A stretch of DNA of 64,000 nucleotides from Epiperipatus broadwayi (Eukaryota > Onychophora > Udeonychophora > Euonychophora > Peripatidae), in NCBI GenBank assembly GCA_028023455.1, contig JAQFVV010012535.1:248001-312000 (forward strand). The letters run 5' to 3'. Numbering within the stretch: the first letter of the stretch is position 1; every line of letters begins with the position of its first letter. This document shows, piece after piece, positions 11,096 through 23,379 of the stretch. The notes under the pieces were generated by a model. That model was not told the origin of the DNA, made no database searches, and saw only the letters and a program-made list of their open reading frames with translations. The translations under genes were made by a program, and so were the position numbers.

Positions 11096-11350
11096 ATCTA
11101 ATTTAACAAGCTTGTATTACAAATGTTATATATAGAGCTCACAAATAAACTCTTAATAAACTTTGCAAAATATTCCCAACCCCAGACCAGTTTCTGCTAC
11201 TGGCTTGCTAAGTGAGGTGCTAGGATATTCAAGCATTAGATTAAAAATATCAGGACAAGCCCACCTAATTTAACAAGCTTATATTACAAATGTTATATAT
11301 AGAGCTTGCAATTCTGCAAAGCTTGTTAAGAGCTTATTTGTGAGCTTTAT
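11096..11350 (-). repeat. HHR repeat family 2, 167-bp period
   Basis: The box CTAATTTAACAAGCTTRTAT occurs at 11098 and again at 11265, a 167-bp period, and continues to about 11307 in near identity. The interval between the boxes holds a minus-strand hammerhead-like motif. The array is short (one unit plus a partial copy). The sequence is unrelated to family 1 outside the ribozyme core. Confidence 0.65.
11173..11235 (-). ncRNA. Hammerhead-like motif, degenerate (family 2)
   Basis: On the minus strand, ACCTCA pairs with TGGGGT as stem Ia (six pairs, one G-U). A GCAGTAGC-type stem II region and GAAA follow, with ACTGGT as stem III and then C17. The CTGATGA box has decayed to CTTAGCA, so U4, G5 and N7-A9 are affected. 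Helical geometry is preserved while the core is lost, which suggests descent from an active ribozyme. Confidence 0.5.
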
Positions 11351-11683
11351 ATATAATATATATAATAAATTTTTAATAAATGGGAATTTTATTTTTAATA
11401 TTACTTAAAAATCTGCAGCTAGGATACAGCATTTAAGACAATGTATGTGACAGTTAGGGCTATAATAAAATGGTATCTTAAAATTTACAAAAAGAAATCA
11501 ATTTATGAATTTTGTAATATCTTAAACAACTACTCATTTTATATACATATGTAGATAGCTTTTCTACTTTATATATAACTATATACTAGTTTATTATACT
11601 TTATTTGGTATGCATTTCTTTGCTATAAGTATAGTTATTATTTATAAGAGTAATTATATATATATATATAAGAGTAATTATAT

Positions 11684-11716
<33 letters not shown>

Positions 11717-12004
11717 TACAAATCTCATTTATTATAATTATAATTAGATAAAAGTGCATAATTTGGAAACTGAAGCAAATTAAAAAAGGCATAGAACCAA
11801 AATAGTGATTATGTTTTTAAAACGTTAATATTTAGAATATTGATGACAATTCATAGTATAGACAAAAGTCAATAAAGTTGACTAACTTGTTTGAATGACA
11901 ATGTAGATGAAAGTCATTAAAAATAGAATCCTTCTATGCCTTTTTGGATATAAAAATACGTGATTCTTTTTAAATTGACTATTATATTTAAATGTACTAT
12001 ATGT
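11351..12004. other. AT-rich sequence with (TA)n tracts
   Basis: Holds several TA tracts (11656-11716) with ATTATA spacers. The predicted minus-strand frame here is made of Ile/Tyr from the TA repeat and is not a gene. Confidence 0.5.
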
Positions 12005-12090
12005 GTATGATCAGGTGGGTCAGCAATATAAGATGGCATTGAGAGTTGTGGGTTATGTGAAAGTCTGAGTTTGAATCCTGCATATATTAC
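12005..12090 (+). repeat. Possible tRNA-derived SINE head
   Basis: GGTGGGTCAGCA near 12014 resembles a Pol III A-box region. GAGTTTGAATCCTG near 12067 resembles a B box (GGTTCGANTCC), about 50 bp downstream. The intervening bases do not fold into an obvious cloverleaf by eye. It could be an old tRNA-derived SINE or chance. Confidence 0.28.
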
Positions 12091-12839
12091 ATATATAAAT
12101 GAAGGTATTAAGCTTGTACAATGTATTGATAAACCACAATAAAAAATATACAGAATAATAAACTATATATGCTGGAAAGCAACTAAATCTAATAAATATA
12201 ATATGAACTGAAAATTATCAATGATTAATTCTCTAATATCTAATGGTGATTAGCTTTTCCTTTATTTAAAATCGTTTTGTTTTGTCAATCAGATCTAAAA
12301 CACAATTGTTATAAAATTTTCTTGATACCCATGTAACAAATAAATTATTCCTCTCAGATGCAGAGATCTGCCTGTATAAAGTGTATCTTATGTAATATTT
12401 AATTACACTTTCTGCCACAATCAACTAAGGCTCAAATAACTCAAAAATTTGTACTGATATTATTATTAAATTGATTTTGTACAGGATGTTTTTACCAACT
12501 GATACAAAACTTGAATGCACCTGAATCTCCAGCACATTACAGATTTTGAAATCCAATTGTGTGGCTCAAATTTTAAACTATTGGTACACAAGACCAATAA
12601 ATCTCATAAGTATTTTGCATATAAGACATCACTGACCATTTCAATAATATATAATTACTAATCCTATTTAGATAAACATGAAGCATGTTTTAAGTGCTTA
12701 GTTAATGCATTTTTAAAAGCGTTGATCAATATAATTTACCTAGGAGTAGATGTTAAAAATAAAACAATAGTTATTCTGATCAATATTTTATACATTGTTT
12801 ATAACTGTGAAGTTATTTTGATAAATATCATTATGGAAA
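12091..12839. other. AT-rich sequence, nothing recognised
   Basis: No supported gene or repeat. Confidence 0.45.
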
Positions 12840-14531
12840 GCAATGACAAGAAGTAGAGTTAGCAGCTATAAGTTCAGATGTCATGAATATGATTCTTAAT
12901 CACTTACAGTGATTAAATAAAAGATTGATAATGTTGCTACTAAACTTGAAGATCAGAGAGCAAAATTAATAAGAATTTCACAGAGCAGAAAGTAGATTCT
13001 AAAGAATGCATCTAACATGCAATTTGAAGAAGTTATGCTAAATTGAAGAAGTCTGAGAAAAGATATAGTATTAGGTTTGAATTAAGAAAGAAACTAGAAG
13101 GCTTGAAAATAAAATGGATCTAAATTGAGAGAGGTTTGAAAAGAGTTTCAGACATGGAAGATAAAGTCAATGTAATCCAGATGGAGCATAGGGAAGTGAC
13201 AAAGAGGGTTAGAAAAACCTGAAAAGACCAAGGATGATTTCAAAACAAAAGTCCACAGAAAAATAGATTGTATTCAATGAGAAATTGAGAACATTAGGAT
13301 AAGGTCAAATATGGAATATAATAATTAATGAAGAGACAAATTAAGTTGGATAAAGAGATGAAAACATTGTTAAAAGAGTTTTAAAAAATGCAGAGTAGAA
13401 CATTTAATATAAAAGAATAATAGTTGGCAGTGAATGTTTGAAACTGAAAAAAATAGAGAATATTACTAAGAGGCTTGAAGAAGCCATGTGTGACAAGTTA
13501 GAAGATAATAATAAAGCTATTATACAAGAAGTACAAAATGTCTTAAAGTGAAGGAGGAAACTTTTAGTTGTAAGATGAGAATATGGAATGTAAGATAAGA
13601 AAGATGAATCTCATTAGTGACTGGAAGAAGGGAGATTGCAGATTTGGAGATCATAAACCTACATACTTCAAAAGTAAAATAAATGTCTTTTAAATAATAG
13701 TGTAGGGGAAGAAAACCAGAACAATGTAATTACCTCACTCTCAGTTAATCTTAATAGACCTTAAAATGAGTTAAGTAATAACCTGCAAGAATAAAACTTT
13801 AATATAGCTAAGTTTATCCAACTACGGGTGTGCATAGGAGATTTTGATGAAAACTTCCTAGAGTGTTTGACAGCACTAGAAGAATCATTCTTTCTAAGTA
13901 GGCTAGGAGAAATGGAAAGGTTATATATTGTAGGAAAGCATTTATATTTATCCATGAAAGATTGATGGAAGTCTTTATTCCTCAAATCTTAAACTTATGA
14001 TAAATTTAAGTGTGCTTATTAGAGAACTTCTGGAATAAAAATAAACAAGATGATCTTCAGTATAAAATAATTAAGGATAGATATAATCCAGAGAAGGGGA
14101 AGTACACTCATGCTAACTGAATTCCAGTTTATTGAAGACTACATTATCTGGATGATAAGGGGAAATATTTTGAAACACATAGAGCCAACTTTGATCACTG
14201 CTGATTGACATATTTTCAAAGAGGGATGCTCTGGATGAAAGTGAAATATCTTTGGCCAATAATTATGAAACCAAAAAAGAGAATAACTCCTCCTATGAAT
14301 CCCATTTACAGATAGTACAGGATCAAAGGAATAGAAATAAAAGATCAGGTATGTCTAACTAAAACCAAAGACCATTTTATCAAATGATAAAGAACCTAAT
14401 AATGTTAAAGATAACCATGGATTTGGAAGGGGTGCTAAAGCTTCCGGAAATTATCCTGTCATCACAGAACATTACTGTGAAGGTGCTAAGGGCTAGGCCA
14501 AAGTCTACAAGTGTAATGACACAAAACCAAA
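12840..14531 (+). pseudogene. Degenerate gag-like / coiled-coil coding remnant
   Basis: Several broken plus-strand frames are rich in Lys, Glu, Arg and Met and look like coiled coil. An example is ITKRLEEAMCDKLEDNNKAI near 13465. A region at about 13800-13970 follows (VCIGDFDENFLECLTALEESF, then GEMERLYIVGKHLYLSM), resembling the capsid part of an LTR-retrotransposon Gag. No protease, RT or clear zinc knuckle was seen. The remnant ends where a PLE terminal repeat begins. A LINE ORF1 is the alternative. Confidence 0.35.
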
Positions 14532-14826
14532 GATTCAGGATGGCATATATCAAGTGACAAGCAAGCCATCAATAGGAAGGAATTCTGTGTTTCCATCTCA
14601 AAGAAATGGCCTATTTACAATACATAGCATACATATATAAATTTATGTAAACTAACACAAATCATCTATATATACTAACTTTCTCTTTATAGTCATTGCT
14701 ATATCTATGACTTGTATTAGTCAAAAGCTGGTTAAACCTAGTTGTTTGAAGTTACTTTTTGTTAAGGCTTTTCTCTATACATGCATGTATATGTATTTAC
14801 ATTAATTGAGATAAAGCTCCTATCAG
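14532..14826 (+). repeat. Upstream direct terminal repeat of a PLE
   Basis: This segment repeats 16935-17205 in the same orientation (shared blocks GTATTAGTCAAAAGCT, CATTAAT.GAGATAAAGCTC). It includes the extreme C-terminus of the endonuclease ORF, readable as INRKEFCVSISKKWP (family INR..CFSLS.KW). Direct repeats formed by a truncated upstream copy are a known Penelope arrangement (pseudo-LTR). Confidence 0.7.
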
Positions 14827-15756
14827 TTAAGTAAGATGATGTTCAAACTTTTAAAATTGACTTATATACTGCAACAGTGAATTAAGTTTCTGCACAGTGG
14901 TTCCTATAAGATTTTTCTTAATTGTTGTCAGCTGCACATCATAAAATACATTTATAATTGAGAATCATCCCACAACTTAAATTACAATTGCTGAAGCATA
15001 TTATTTGAGGCTGTGAGAAGTCCTTGAAATATAGGCAATGACAACTTCACAGATTATAGAACACATTTAACATCCCACTTGACATGCTGGATAAATGCCA
15101 TTTGTTTGCATTATAACAATAAGAAAAATATGCTAGGAAAATAGATTTTCTAGCTTATAAGCTAGTCATAACTTTGCCCCAAGGTGTTAATTATAAATAT
15201 GTTAATGTCACAACACTCATACCTCCTCAACTCATTGCTGATATCCTGATTCACAATCTGTGATTTGTTGGTAGTATTTTGCTAAACTTATCAGAGAGTT
15301 AGTTCTGGAAATTGAAGCAGCCTTCAATTATAATCTCCAATGTAACAACATTATTGCTCAAGTGACACAAGTCACCAACCAGAACAATTGCTGCAGCCAA
15401 GAATTATTTTCTTAATAAATATTATTTGCCATATAGAGGACAAAGGTCAGTGTTTTGTATTATTACCAAAATAGGATTGTGGGTCAAAATTAATGTTCAG
15501 ATTCTTAATCTTAAATTTAAATTAATTGCTGATTGCAATTTAAAATGACAAAAAGATAAATTTATGTCTACCATTTTGTGAAACACTGTAAAAAGGCATT
15601 TTCAAAACAGAAATACTATCACATTTATCCATTAGGTACTACTCTTTATATGTTATTTGCAAACATTAATTCACCAGATTGATAAGCCATTGCACCTAAT
15701 GATTCATTTCATGTGGGCCTATTATAAGATTGCTGTTATAATAAACCAATAGCTGC

Positions 15757-15948
15757 TTGGCTTTAGTAGTCACACCATTAGATCATCTTTCAAGTGTGTT
15801 GACTATATTAAGAGTGCACAGCTTGACTAACCATCACTTAGCATCACTAGACATCAAGCTGTATGGTTCAATCCCTCATGTAACTTTTATTCAAATCATC
15901 AAACAGGTCTTACAACACCTGGATGAACTACAATCTCCACAAAATTGA
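15757..15948 (+). pseudogene. PLE reverse transcriptase fragment (motif A region)
   Basis: The 63-residue frame contains SLTNHHLASLDIKLYGSIPH followed by a helix ending KQVLQHLDEL. This corresponds to ITSLDIxELYGSI.H..SI.II..AL in the copies at 25245-25517 and 61346-61440. The motif A aspartate (LDI) is retained. The sequence before it is frameshifted. Confidence 0.6.
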
Positions 15949-16307
15949 CTTCATCCTCAATTGTTTAACATAGATCCATGAAATATTTTTTTTGTTTTCA
16001 ACAATACATACTATAAAATGGAAAATGGATCATATCATGTATATTTCTAAATATAGCCAAAGAAAGATTTATATCTGTACATCAAGCTTCCCATCCCTCA
16101 TTGGTCCTTGTTACATGAACATTATTTTTATCTGCACCCCTGATTCTGTAATCACCCAAATCTAGCAAGAACTGTCTCATCATATCTCCTTGTGCTTAAC
16201 TTGAGAAAATGAGGACAATTTCAAATGTATCAAATAACTAGATCTTCAAAAACACTACCACCAAGCTGGTTTGGATTACAAAAGGGTTATCAACACAATT
16301 AACATTT

Positions 16308-16775
16308 GTGGGTTTATTCATCCTGAGGCCCATAGTCCATGTTATCATAAACTTGGCAGACAACACCTTCTTCCATCATAGCCAACACCTATGCAAGCAT
16401 GAATCAAGCAGGACAGACACTATAAGGACCTATCTTTCAGATCTGAATAGCATTGGATTCAAGGGATCATTCCTTCTGCAAACTGTCAGGAATTTTTATA
16501 ATAAAATCTGATAATCTCTTCCTGTGATCAATGCAAAACCTTGGATCTCCATTCCTTATACACCTCCCATAACCTATTACATCACTAAAATTATTAATAT
16601 TACACATCACATAGCTCTGCAAACTGTGCCCTCCCTTCATCACACATTTAACAATTCTAAGAATGTTTTGGCTTCCAACTTTCACTCCCAAATTGTTTAC
16701 AAAATCAAATTCAATGATCTCACCTGCCCTTCCATCTATTATGGTGAATCTTGAGTGAAATATAATCACATACAT
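16308..16775 (+). pseudogene. PLE linker and GIY-YIG endonuclease fragment
   Basis: Two adjacent frames cover the pre-endonuclease linker (HSQHLCKHESS..., RNFYNKI) and the endonuclease start (QIVYKIKFNDLTCPSIYYGES, where VYKI and YYGE are the GIY-YIG half-motifs). The linker matches 24511-24906 and 61771-62028. The catalytic Arg region is lost to frameshift, so it is inactive. The opposite-strand frame at 16467-16775 is a shadow. Confidence 0.65.
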
Positions 16776-16934
16776 AGCTCAACATGTTTGTCTATACAGT
16801 AAAGCTGGTACAAACACAGACACATACTCTATATTTTTTAACATTTCTCCACAACTGGCTATCCTTTTGTTCCCACCTCCATTGCTATTGTCTGAACTGA
16901 GCACAACAGTATAAAATTCAATATTAAGAAGGCA

Positions 16935-17205
16935 TGGCATATATCAAGAAGCAAGCACACCATCAATAGGGGAAAAATATTGCATTCCTATCACAAAAAA
17001 TGCCCCATTAGCATTCATATGTAAATTTATGTAAACTTAGCACAAATCATCTATATACACACTCATCCTCTCTATACAGTTGTTACTATGTCTCTGGCAA
17101 GTATTAGTCAAAAGCTAGCTAAGCCTAGTTGTTTAAAATTACTTTGTTATATTCTCTGTACATGCACATATATGCATTTACATTAATCGAGATAAAGCTC
17201 TCTAC
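16935..17205 (+). repeat. Downstream direct terminal repeat of the PLE
   Basis: Partner of 14532-14826 in the same orientation. It covers the end of the endonuclease ORF and the 3' untranslated part. It ends near GAGATAAAGCTCTC, where minus-strand LINE sequence begins, so the PLE appears to have integrated into or truncated that LINE. Confidence 0.7.
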
Positions 17206-17900
17206 TATAATTATAATAACAACTTTGTAATTTTACACCAATTGCAAAAAAATGTTAAATAATTCAAACAACAACAAAAAAACAGCCATCATATATATTC
17301 TCCTAGTTCCAACTATAGGGATCTTCATTCCTATTCCAAATCTATCTCTATCTTTAATTCTCTGAAAAACAAATAATAAAGATGATAATGGACATCCTTG
17401 TTTACATCAAAATTCACATTTAACTTCCACTAATTATACACATTATGGACATTTTTCTCATGCTTACATAAGCCATTAAAATAGTAACAATTTTGTCCAA
17501 CCAATTATGACACCTAGTGCAAGATATAATAATCAATAAATCTTAAAATATGCATTTTAGGCATTAAAATTTACACTCTTCCAGTATCTAATGTGATTTG
17601 CATTAGATGGCACTATTGTGTGGAGAAATTTGATTCTACATTTCCCAATCATATAGTCAACATTATTCTCATGAAAATTCTTAATCATTCTTAATAATCC
17701 TTAATACCTTTCCATAATCCATTTCTATCAATCCTATCACAAGTTCTTTTTACATCTAAAAATGTAATGGTTTATTTTTCTTATAAGACATTTCAATCTA
17801 CTGAGATATAATAATTACATTCATATCAGCCTTTCAAGCCAATTGTGCAAATGCTTTGCGAGTCTTAAATAATAAATGAATACCCTCTGACCAATACAAG
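17206..17900 (-). pseudogene. LINE reverse transcriptase fragment
   Basis: On the minus strand the readable pieces include FLDVKRTCDRIDRNGLW (family DV.KAFD.V.R..LW, palm motif A). Further on is CKQGCPLSSLLF at about 17409-17374 (family RQGCPLSPLLF, motif B). The YADD motif is not recovered before the PLE boundary at about 17205. It is probably the same element as 18500-19290, whose endonuclease end lies upstream on this strand. Confidence 0.65.
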
Positions 17901-18499
17901 ATATAGAATTTATGCAGGAATAAAAAGAATCCCTCTTATTCCTACGACTCAAATATTTATATATGAGCAAATCTGAAGTACTGGCACAGAAGGCGTGACG
18001 ATAGAACGGTCACTTTAAATTACTATATACAATGTCTGAATGAATGACGCCGATGAAATTTTTCTAGAATTTACTAAACGTCATTCTTCTTGAGACAAAA
18101 TTTATTCTAAATGTTCCCCATGGTATTACTTTTTTTCATATAAGTACTAACTCTATTCATCAAGATGTATGTAAATATTTCATGAACTATAAAATTATTC
18201 TTGTTAGCCTATAATTTAATAACTTAAAATCTAATTTTTATATACTTCCCTACATTGGAATCTTATTATTATCTAAAATTTTATTAAAACTTTTTTTAAA
18301 TCAATCTTTATAAACTATAATATTTAAACAGCATTAAACTGTTGCACATGCGCTTTGGATTTTAAATATAAAATGAATGAATACTAAACACTTCAACCAC
18401 ATGATAAAGTCTTTGGAATATAAATTCCCATATTTGTTAGCATTTTGGTTATCTTACTATCGAATTGCCTTGCTTTTCTTTGTTTTCAATCTACTGCCT
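17901..18499. other. AT-rich spacer with some CpG
   Basis: No coding match. CpGs near 17990-18080 stand out against the CpG-poor flanks. It separates two pieces of minus-strand LINE and may be an insertion or a diverged part of the same element. Confidence 0.35.
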
Positions 18500-19294
18500 G
18501 ATTCAATTCTGCATTGATGCTATATACATCTCACAAATTGACATAGCAGTTTTCTTTCATTCAAAGTTTTTATTATAAATTCATTAACTATTTTTTCAAG
18601 TTCTTTCTTATAATTACATTCATTTCCCTCTATGTTTAATAACATCTTCTTTTTTAATATATATATTTCACAACTCTTTCCATATTATTAATTTTTGCAA
18701 ATTAACTTCTTAAATTTATTCCATTTCTGTCTTTATTCTTTTTCTCCCATATAGTTATCTTATTTATTCATTACCTTCTTTCCTATTTGCTTCTTAACAA
18801 CTTCTTTATCATACTTCCCCCCCCCCATCTTTTAGAACATTTTCTCTCCATTTTCTTTTATCATTCCTATTTTTTCTAAATAAACATTCATTTCAAATCT
18901 TCTTTATTATAGCTAACCATTCTTCATATATTTTTAAAATCACCATCTTTCAGCATTCTTTCCAAGGTATTACTAAATCTATTGAATTTAACCTTATCAC
19001 TTATTTGCCATCCATTCTTATCTTTCCTATATGTTTCTTTATCACCTTTTCTATAAGTTTCATAATTTAACTTTTAAGATATCTCTAATTCTGCCAACAC
19101 AAAATTATGATCATTACAACCTTTCTCTTCAAAAAACACTTTATCTTTTCTAATTTTTCTTTATCTACAAACACATAATTAGTAGTAAACTTAAGATTCA
19201 GTCTCATTCATGTGAACTTTCCATCATATACTTTCTTCAGATTTTTAATCCATTTTTTATTAAAGTCTTTTTTTTTGTAATGGTTCATTCACAT
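18500..19294 (-). pseudogene. LINE endonuclease C-terminus and linker fragment
   Basis: The minus-strand reading includes EKGCNDHNFVLAELEI. NDHNFV (19115-19098) matches the catalytic S/NDH motif at the end of AP-type LINE endonucleases. A Lys-rich linker follows (KGDKETYRKDKNGWQISDKVKF) with several stops, then further Lys-rich sequence. The RT part probably continues at 17206-17900. A poly-C run interrupts it near 18820. Confidence 0.55.
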
Positions 19295-22040
19295 CTTCCA
19301 CTCCACACATTTCATTAATATGACCATTTGTATCATTCCAATCAATATTTTGTAATTTATTATGCTAAACTCATTTATATCAATGTATAAACATTACCAA
19401 GTATTCTCATCCCATTTTTTTACGTTCTTGTCATTTCTATTAACTGACTATATTACACAAGTTACTCATTAATTCCCCATAACCTTTAATTAAAGAAACA
19501 GATTACGTACTGCTGTTATTCTGTGGCAGATTCCCCAGATACAATTGAAGAACGTATCAAAATGTAGATTATACATACTTTAAAAAGTGCGATTGCTTAA
19601 ATGTCAAGAAAATATATTGCCCAGATCAATATTTCTGTTCAAAACTTATATAACTTTTTTTAAAATACAGCAAAATATGGCATTGAAATAATTAAATTAG
19701 CTGGCAGCATTAATTCAGAATAGAAGTGAATGTTTGAAATGGATATAAACTTTCTTAATAAATTTTTTTAAAATAAAATATTTATATTTTAAAGTAATAA
19801 ATTAGAGTTGACATTATTGATTTTTTTTTTCGTACTTTCATTAATCTTACCGGTAAAGAATAAAACAGCCAGTAGAAATAAAGTGAACCGCATTATTTAT
19901 ATATATAAACTGTGTTAACATAATGTCTTAAAAACTTGCCATCTTTACATCATTAATGCCAAGCCAATGAAATTTAAGTTATTTTAATTAGAATTTCATG
20001 GCCATAAAACAAATCTGGACGGATTAATATCAGTTCCAAACACCGGGCGTTGCCTTTACCATTAAACGTAACTAATATATTTCAATAAGTGATCAAAAAA
20101 AAAAAATAATAATGAAAAGAACAATAGTTGATTCTCGAAAAGTTTACACTTTTTAAAATCGTTAAAGTGGTATAATGTAAAATGGCTTTTTAAAGACGAA
20201 ATCAAAAGTTTTAATTAATAGAAGGCTATTATTAAAACGTTGAAAGCCAGAAGCGAAAAAGCGAAGATAGACACGACTTCTAACCACGAAAGTAAATAAG
20301 TCAATTCTAAGCAATCGGTATCACTTAATTAATCAAATGATAATTAGTTATGACAATAGATTTACTTTGTAATTATTTGGTGGGATATGTACTGGTTTTC
20401 TTATATTGTTAGAGAGATAAGATTAAGTTAATATAATTTATATGTTTTAATAATTGTAAGCTAAAAAATGAATAAATTCAAGCTTATTAATGGAACTATA
20501 ATTAAATATAGAAAAATACATAATTATCTGTGAACATTAAAATAATAGATCAAATAAATTTAATGCAGTGACTTAAAGTCTGATTCAATCCTATTTAATA
20601 GTCCATTGCTTTTTTCGATGCATCAGTTGATACAATGATAAATTTCAGGTAAATTGAGAAATTGCTAAGGCAATGAAATATTTTGAAAACAATAAATTCA
20701 GTGCTATAAAATGTTTCTATCTTAATTCAAATCTGTAGAAAGCGAGAATAAAATCTGTCTGACCATTTGAGATTAAACTGTTGCTATATTTGACGAACAA
20801 AATTATATAACAGTAATGTATAAAGGAAAATAAAGTTGCATGAATGTGGGTGTATATAATTAATCAATATTAAAAGACATTAAAGATTCATTATGGAAAA
20901 AAATAATAGCAAATCAATTAAAATTTTGCAAATACAAAAATATCCAAGATATGCTAATTTGCAAGAATATAATAATGAAGTTATTTTTGCAATTAGATCA
21001 CTTAAAAATATATTGATAATCTAGAAACAAGAGTTAGCAACAGAGTGTGCAATATATATATATATATATTGTACACCGGTTGCCTTATTGTTTATATATA
21101 TATAAAAAAAAATATATATATATGAGCAGTATGGCACTAATAAAACAGCAGTACATGAACAATGAAATATGCAGAAAACAACATTATAGTGCAAAGTTAA
21201 TAGAAAAAAGTCAAAAGAATATAATAAAAGTACTGTAATAAATAAAATGCAATGTTATAATTGTACACTATAAAGACTTGCATATGCATGTTTGAGATTG
21301 AGGTAATTTATGAAATTCAACCAGAAAGCCATAAGTTGAAGCACTAATAATTTACTAATATTATATATTCAGAGTAATAAACTCATTACGTTTAATAGTT
21401 TCCTTTATACAATTATTTAAGGAGTGTACAGTTGGTTTAGGTAAAATGTAAGCCCCTGCACATAGCAATTGTTATTTACCTTATTCAAGAGAACTAATTC
21501 AACATTATGTAGTGTAAATAATAGTAAAGCTGGACAAATCTAAGATTTATAACAATATATTCCAAGGACAAAAAAATACTTGTAATCATATGTTTGCTTG
21601 CTTTTTGAGGTAATATGAATCTTCAGATATAAAACGTCAGATGGAAATAACAGTGCAATTCAATTAAGTTTTTTATTTTTCACTTTTGAGTGATGCTATT
21701 ATTACATTAAAATGCTCAATACAATTGGATTAACATTTAAATAAGCAATAAAAGAGTGAACCCATATCTTTAATGCTCATTCTAGTTGGATGCTTTTTAG
21801 TGCATTCATTGTCAGATTAAATAAAAGCATTTTTGTAAAAAAAATTATATATAAATATTATTTTTTAGTTTCTAGTATTTGGACATTTTGAAACTGACAA
21901 TATTTTTGTTTTTGTGAAAGCAACTATTTTTTTTTTAAAAAAAAAAAACAAGTTTTATGTAAATATAATAAATTAAGTTTTCATTCTTCACTTCTTTGTT
22001 CTTTCTACTTTTTAAAATTAACTGTAAATTATATTACTTA
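19295..22040. repeat. Left arm of a 2.7-kb inverted duplication
   Basis: Reverse-complement similarity to about 36670-39315 is continuous. Landmarks pair as follows: 19440-19560 with 39110-39230, 19830-19900 with 38655-38710, 20230-20330 with 38260-38380, 20540-20640 with 37900-38000, and 21280-21780 with 36930-37390. Identity looks high (roughly 75-85 percent by eye) with many small indels. The arms are 14.6 kb apart. The duplicated sequence is not a recognised transposon. Confidence 0.85.
19851..19893 (-). CDS. Candidate first coding exon, signal-peptide-like leader (left copy)
   Basis: On the minus strand ATG at 19893 opens MRFTLFLLAVLFFT plus one base (43 nt), followed immediately by the splice donor GTAAGATT. 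A basic residue and then an unbroken hydrophobic stretch is the layout of a secretory signal peptide. A phase-1 intron after it is common in secreted-protein genes. The right copy at 38666-38705 differs by an in-frame three-base deletion and keeps the donor. The second exon was not identified. An expressed gene is a hypothesis. Confidence 0.33.
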
Positions 22041-23177
22041 AATTTTTTGTTTTTTAGTTAAATAAAAATTGTTTGTTCAGTACAGCATATATTTCAAAAT
22101 TTATTATTAATATATTTCATTGCTGTATATGATCAAAGTTGGTCCTGAATAAAATGTATACAGTATTTTTTTCTAATATTCTTTATATTCATAATAAAAA
22201 CTGCCATTATTTTGGATACAACAGGAACAAATTATAAGGGTGACCAGTAAAAGTTAAGCACATATTTTTTTACTTATGTCTTATTACTGAATCACATAAC
22301 ATTTAGTAATTGCATAATACAATACATAATATTCATTTTCACCCACTTTTTTAACGAAAATAATTTAGATTTATGGTGACAACAAATTTGCCTTTGGTAT
22401 AATTAGCATTTTAAAAAAATTTTAAATTTATTATTAATCATTTGTATGAGTTTGTGTTTTGTTGCTATATACAGTGAAATAATTATTTATCTTGGATATG
22501 CCATGAATTAAATTACAGATTGTCACGGATATTGGATAAAAATTGTAGTTTATTGTGTACATGTTTCAATGCATTAATAATAATAATTTCATATATGATC
22601 AAATAATGTATTTCTTATTAAAATACAACAAAAATTTAGCATTATAAATGTTTATTAAGTTGTTAAAGATTTGTACTGCATACTGTCCACTAGTCTTGAA
22701 TGTCCAGTATAATATTACTAACTTCTAATATATGTAGTCAACTGCAAAACAAAAATAATATTTGAACCTAATTATAATTATCAGTGAAATGACAGACTTT
22801 AAAGAATAAATAGAGCCAAGCAGCAATATCACATACTTTACTTCATCTATTAAATTCCAAAAGTGATTGTTATGAAGATGTCATTTTGAAGAACTTCATT
22901 TTTAATCATAGATAAAGCAAATATATCATTTATTTTTTCAGTAATATTTTTGTAGCAACAATATAAACAAATGTAACATGATTAATCTGGTAAATTCTCG
23001 GAAAGTATCAAATTTGCAGTGACAAGTCATTATTTTCTCAATATTTACCTCTGTTAAATATATAATTTTTAAAAATCCAGCAGAAATATTTTTGAAAATT
23101 TTCACTTCATTTTTCATTGAGTGGAAACATTTAAGCTTTAAGATTAAATATTAACAAATGCATTCATTTCGGGTTGT
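22041..23177. repeat. Segments inverted relative to 39.3-40.8 kb, plus unique AT-rich DNA
   Basis: 22060-22160 is the reverse complement of about 40735-40800. 22440-22530 matches 40405-40480 inverted, and 22530-22770 matches 39315-39595 inverted. The last two right-hand blocks are separated by a LINE fragment that is absent here. These segments lie inside the left arm's inner edge but outside the right arm's outer edge, so their order is permuted. 22770-23177 shows nothing recognised. Confidence 0.6.
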
Positions 23178-23379
23178 GGGCACTTACATATTAGTTGGGT
23201 GGTGAAATTTTAATCTTCATTGCTTATGATTATTTATGATTGTTAAATATTTGATAGTACATTTTATTTAATTAATTAAGAATAAGTGTAACATTCAAAG
23301 TTTGAAAGAATTATTTTTAACAAAGTTGTAAATAACAATACTTTATATTTCTACAATATAATTTATTGCACAACAAGTA

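Larger units (their letters stand above)
14827..16934 (+). mobile_element. Penelope-like element body (degenerate)
   Basis: This lies between the two direct terminal repeats. RT fragments are readable near 15660-15950, including LASLDIKLYGSIPH, the motif A region also seen in the copies at 25.3 and 61.4 kb. A linker and GIY-YIG region follows at 16300-16980. Many stops and small indels break the frame, and no YxDD motif was recovered. The copy is older than the one at 60 kb. Confidence 0.65.
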
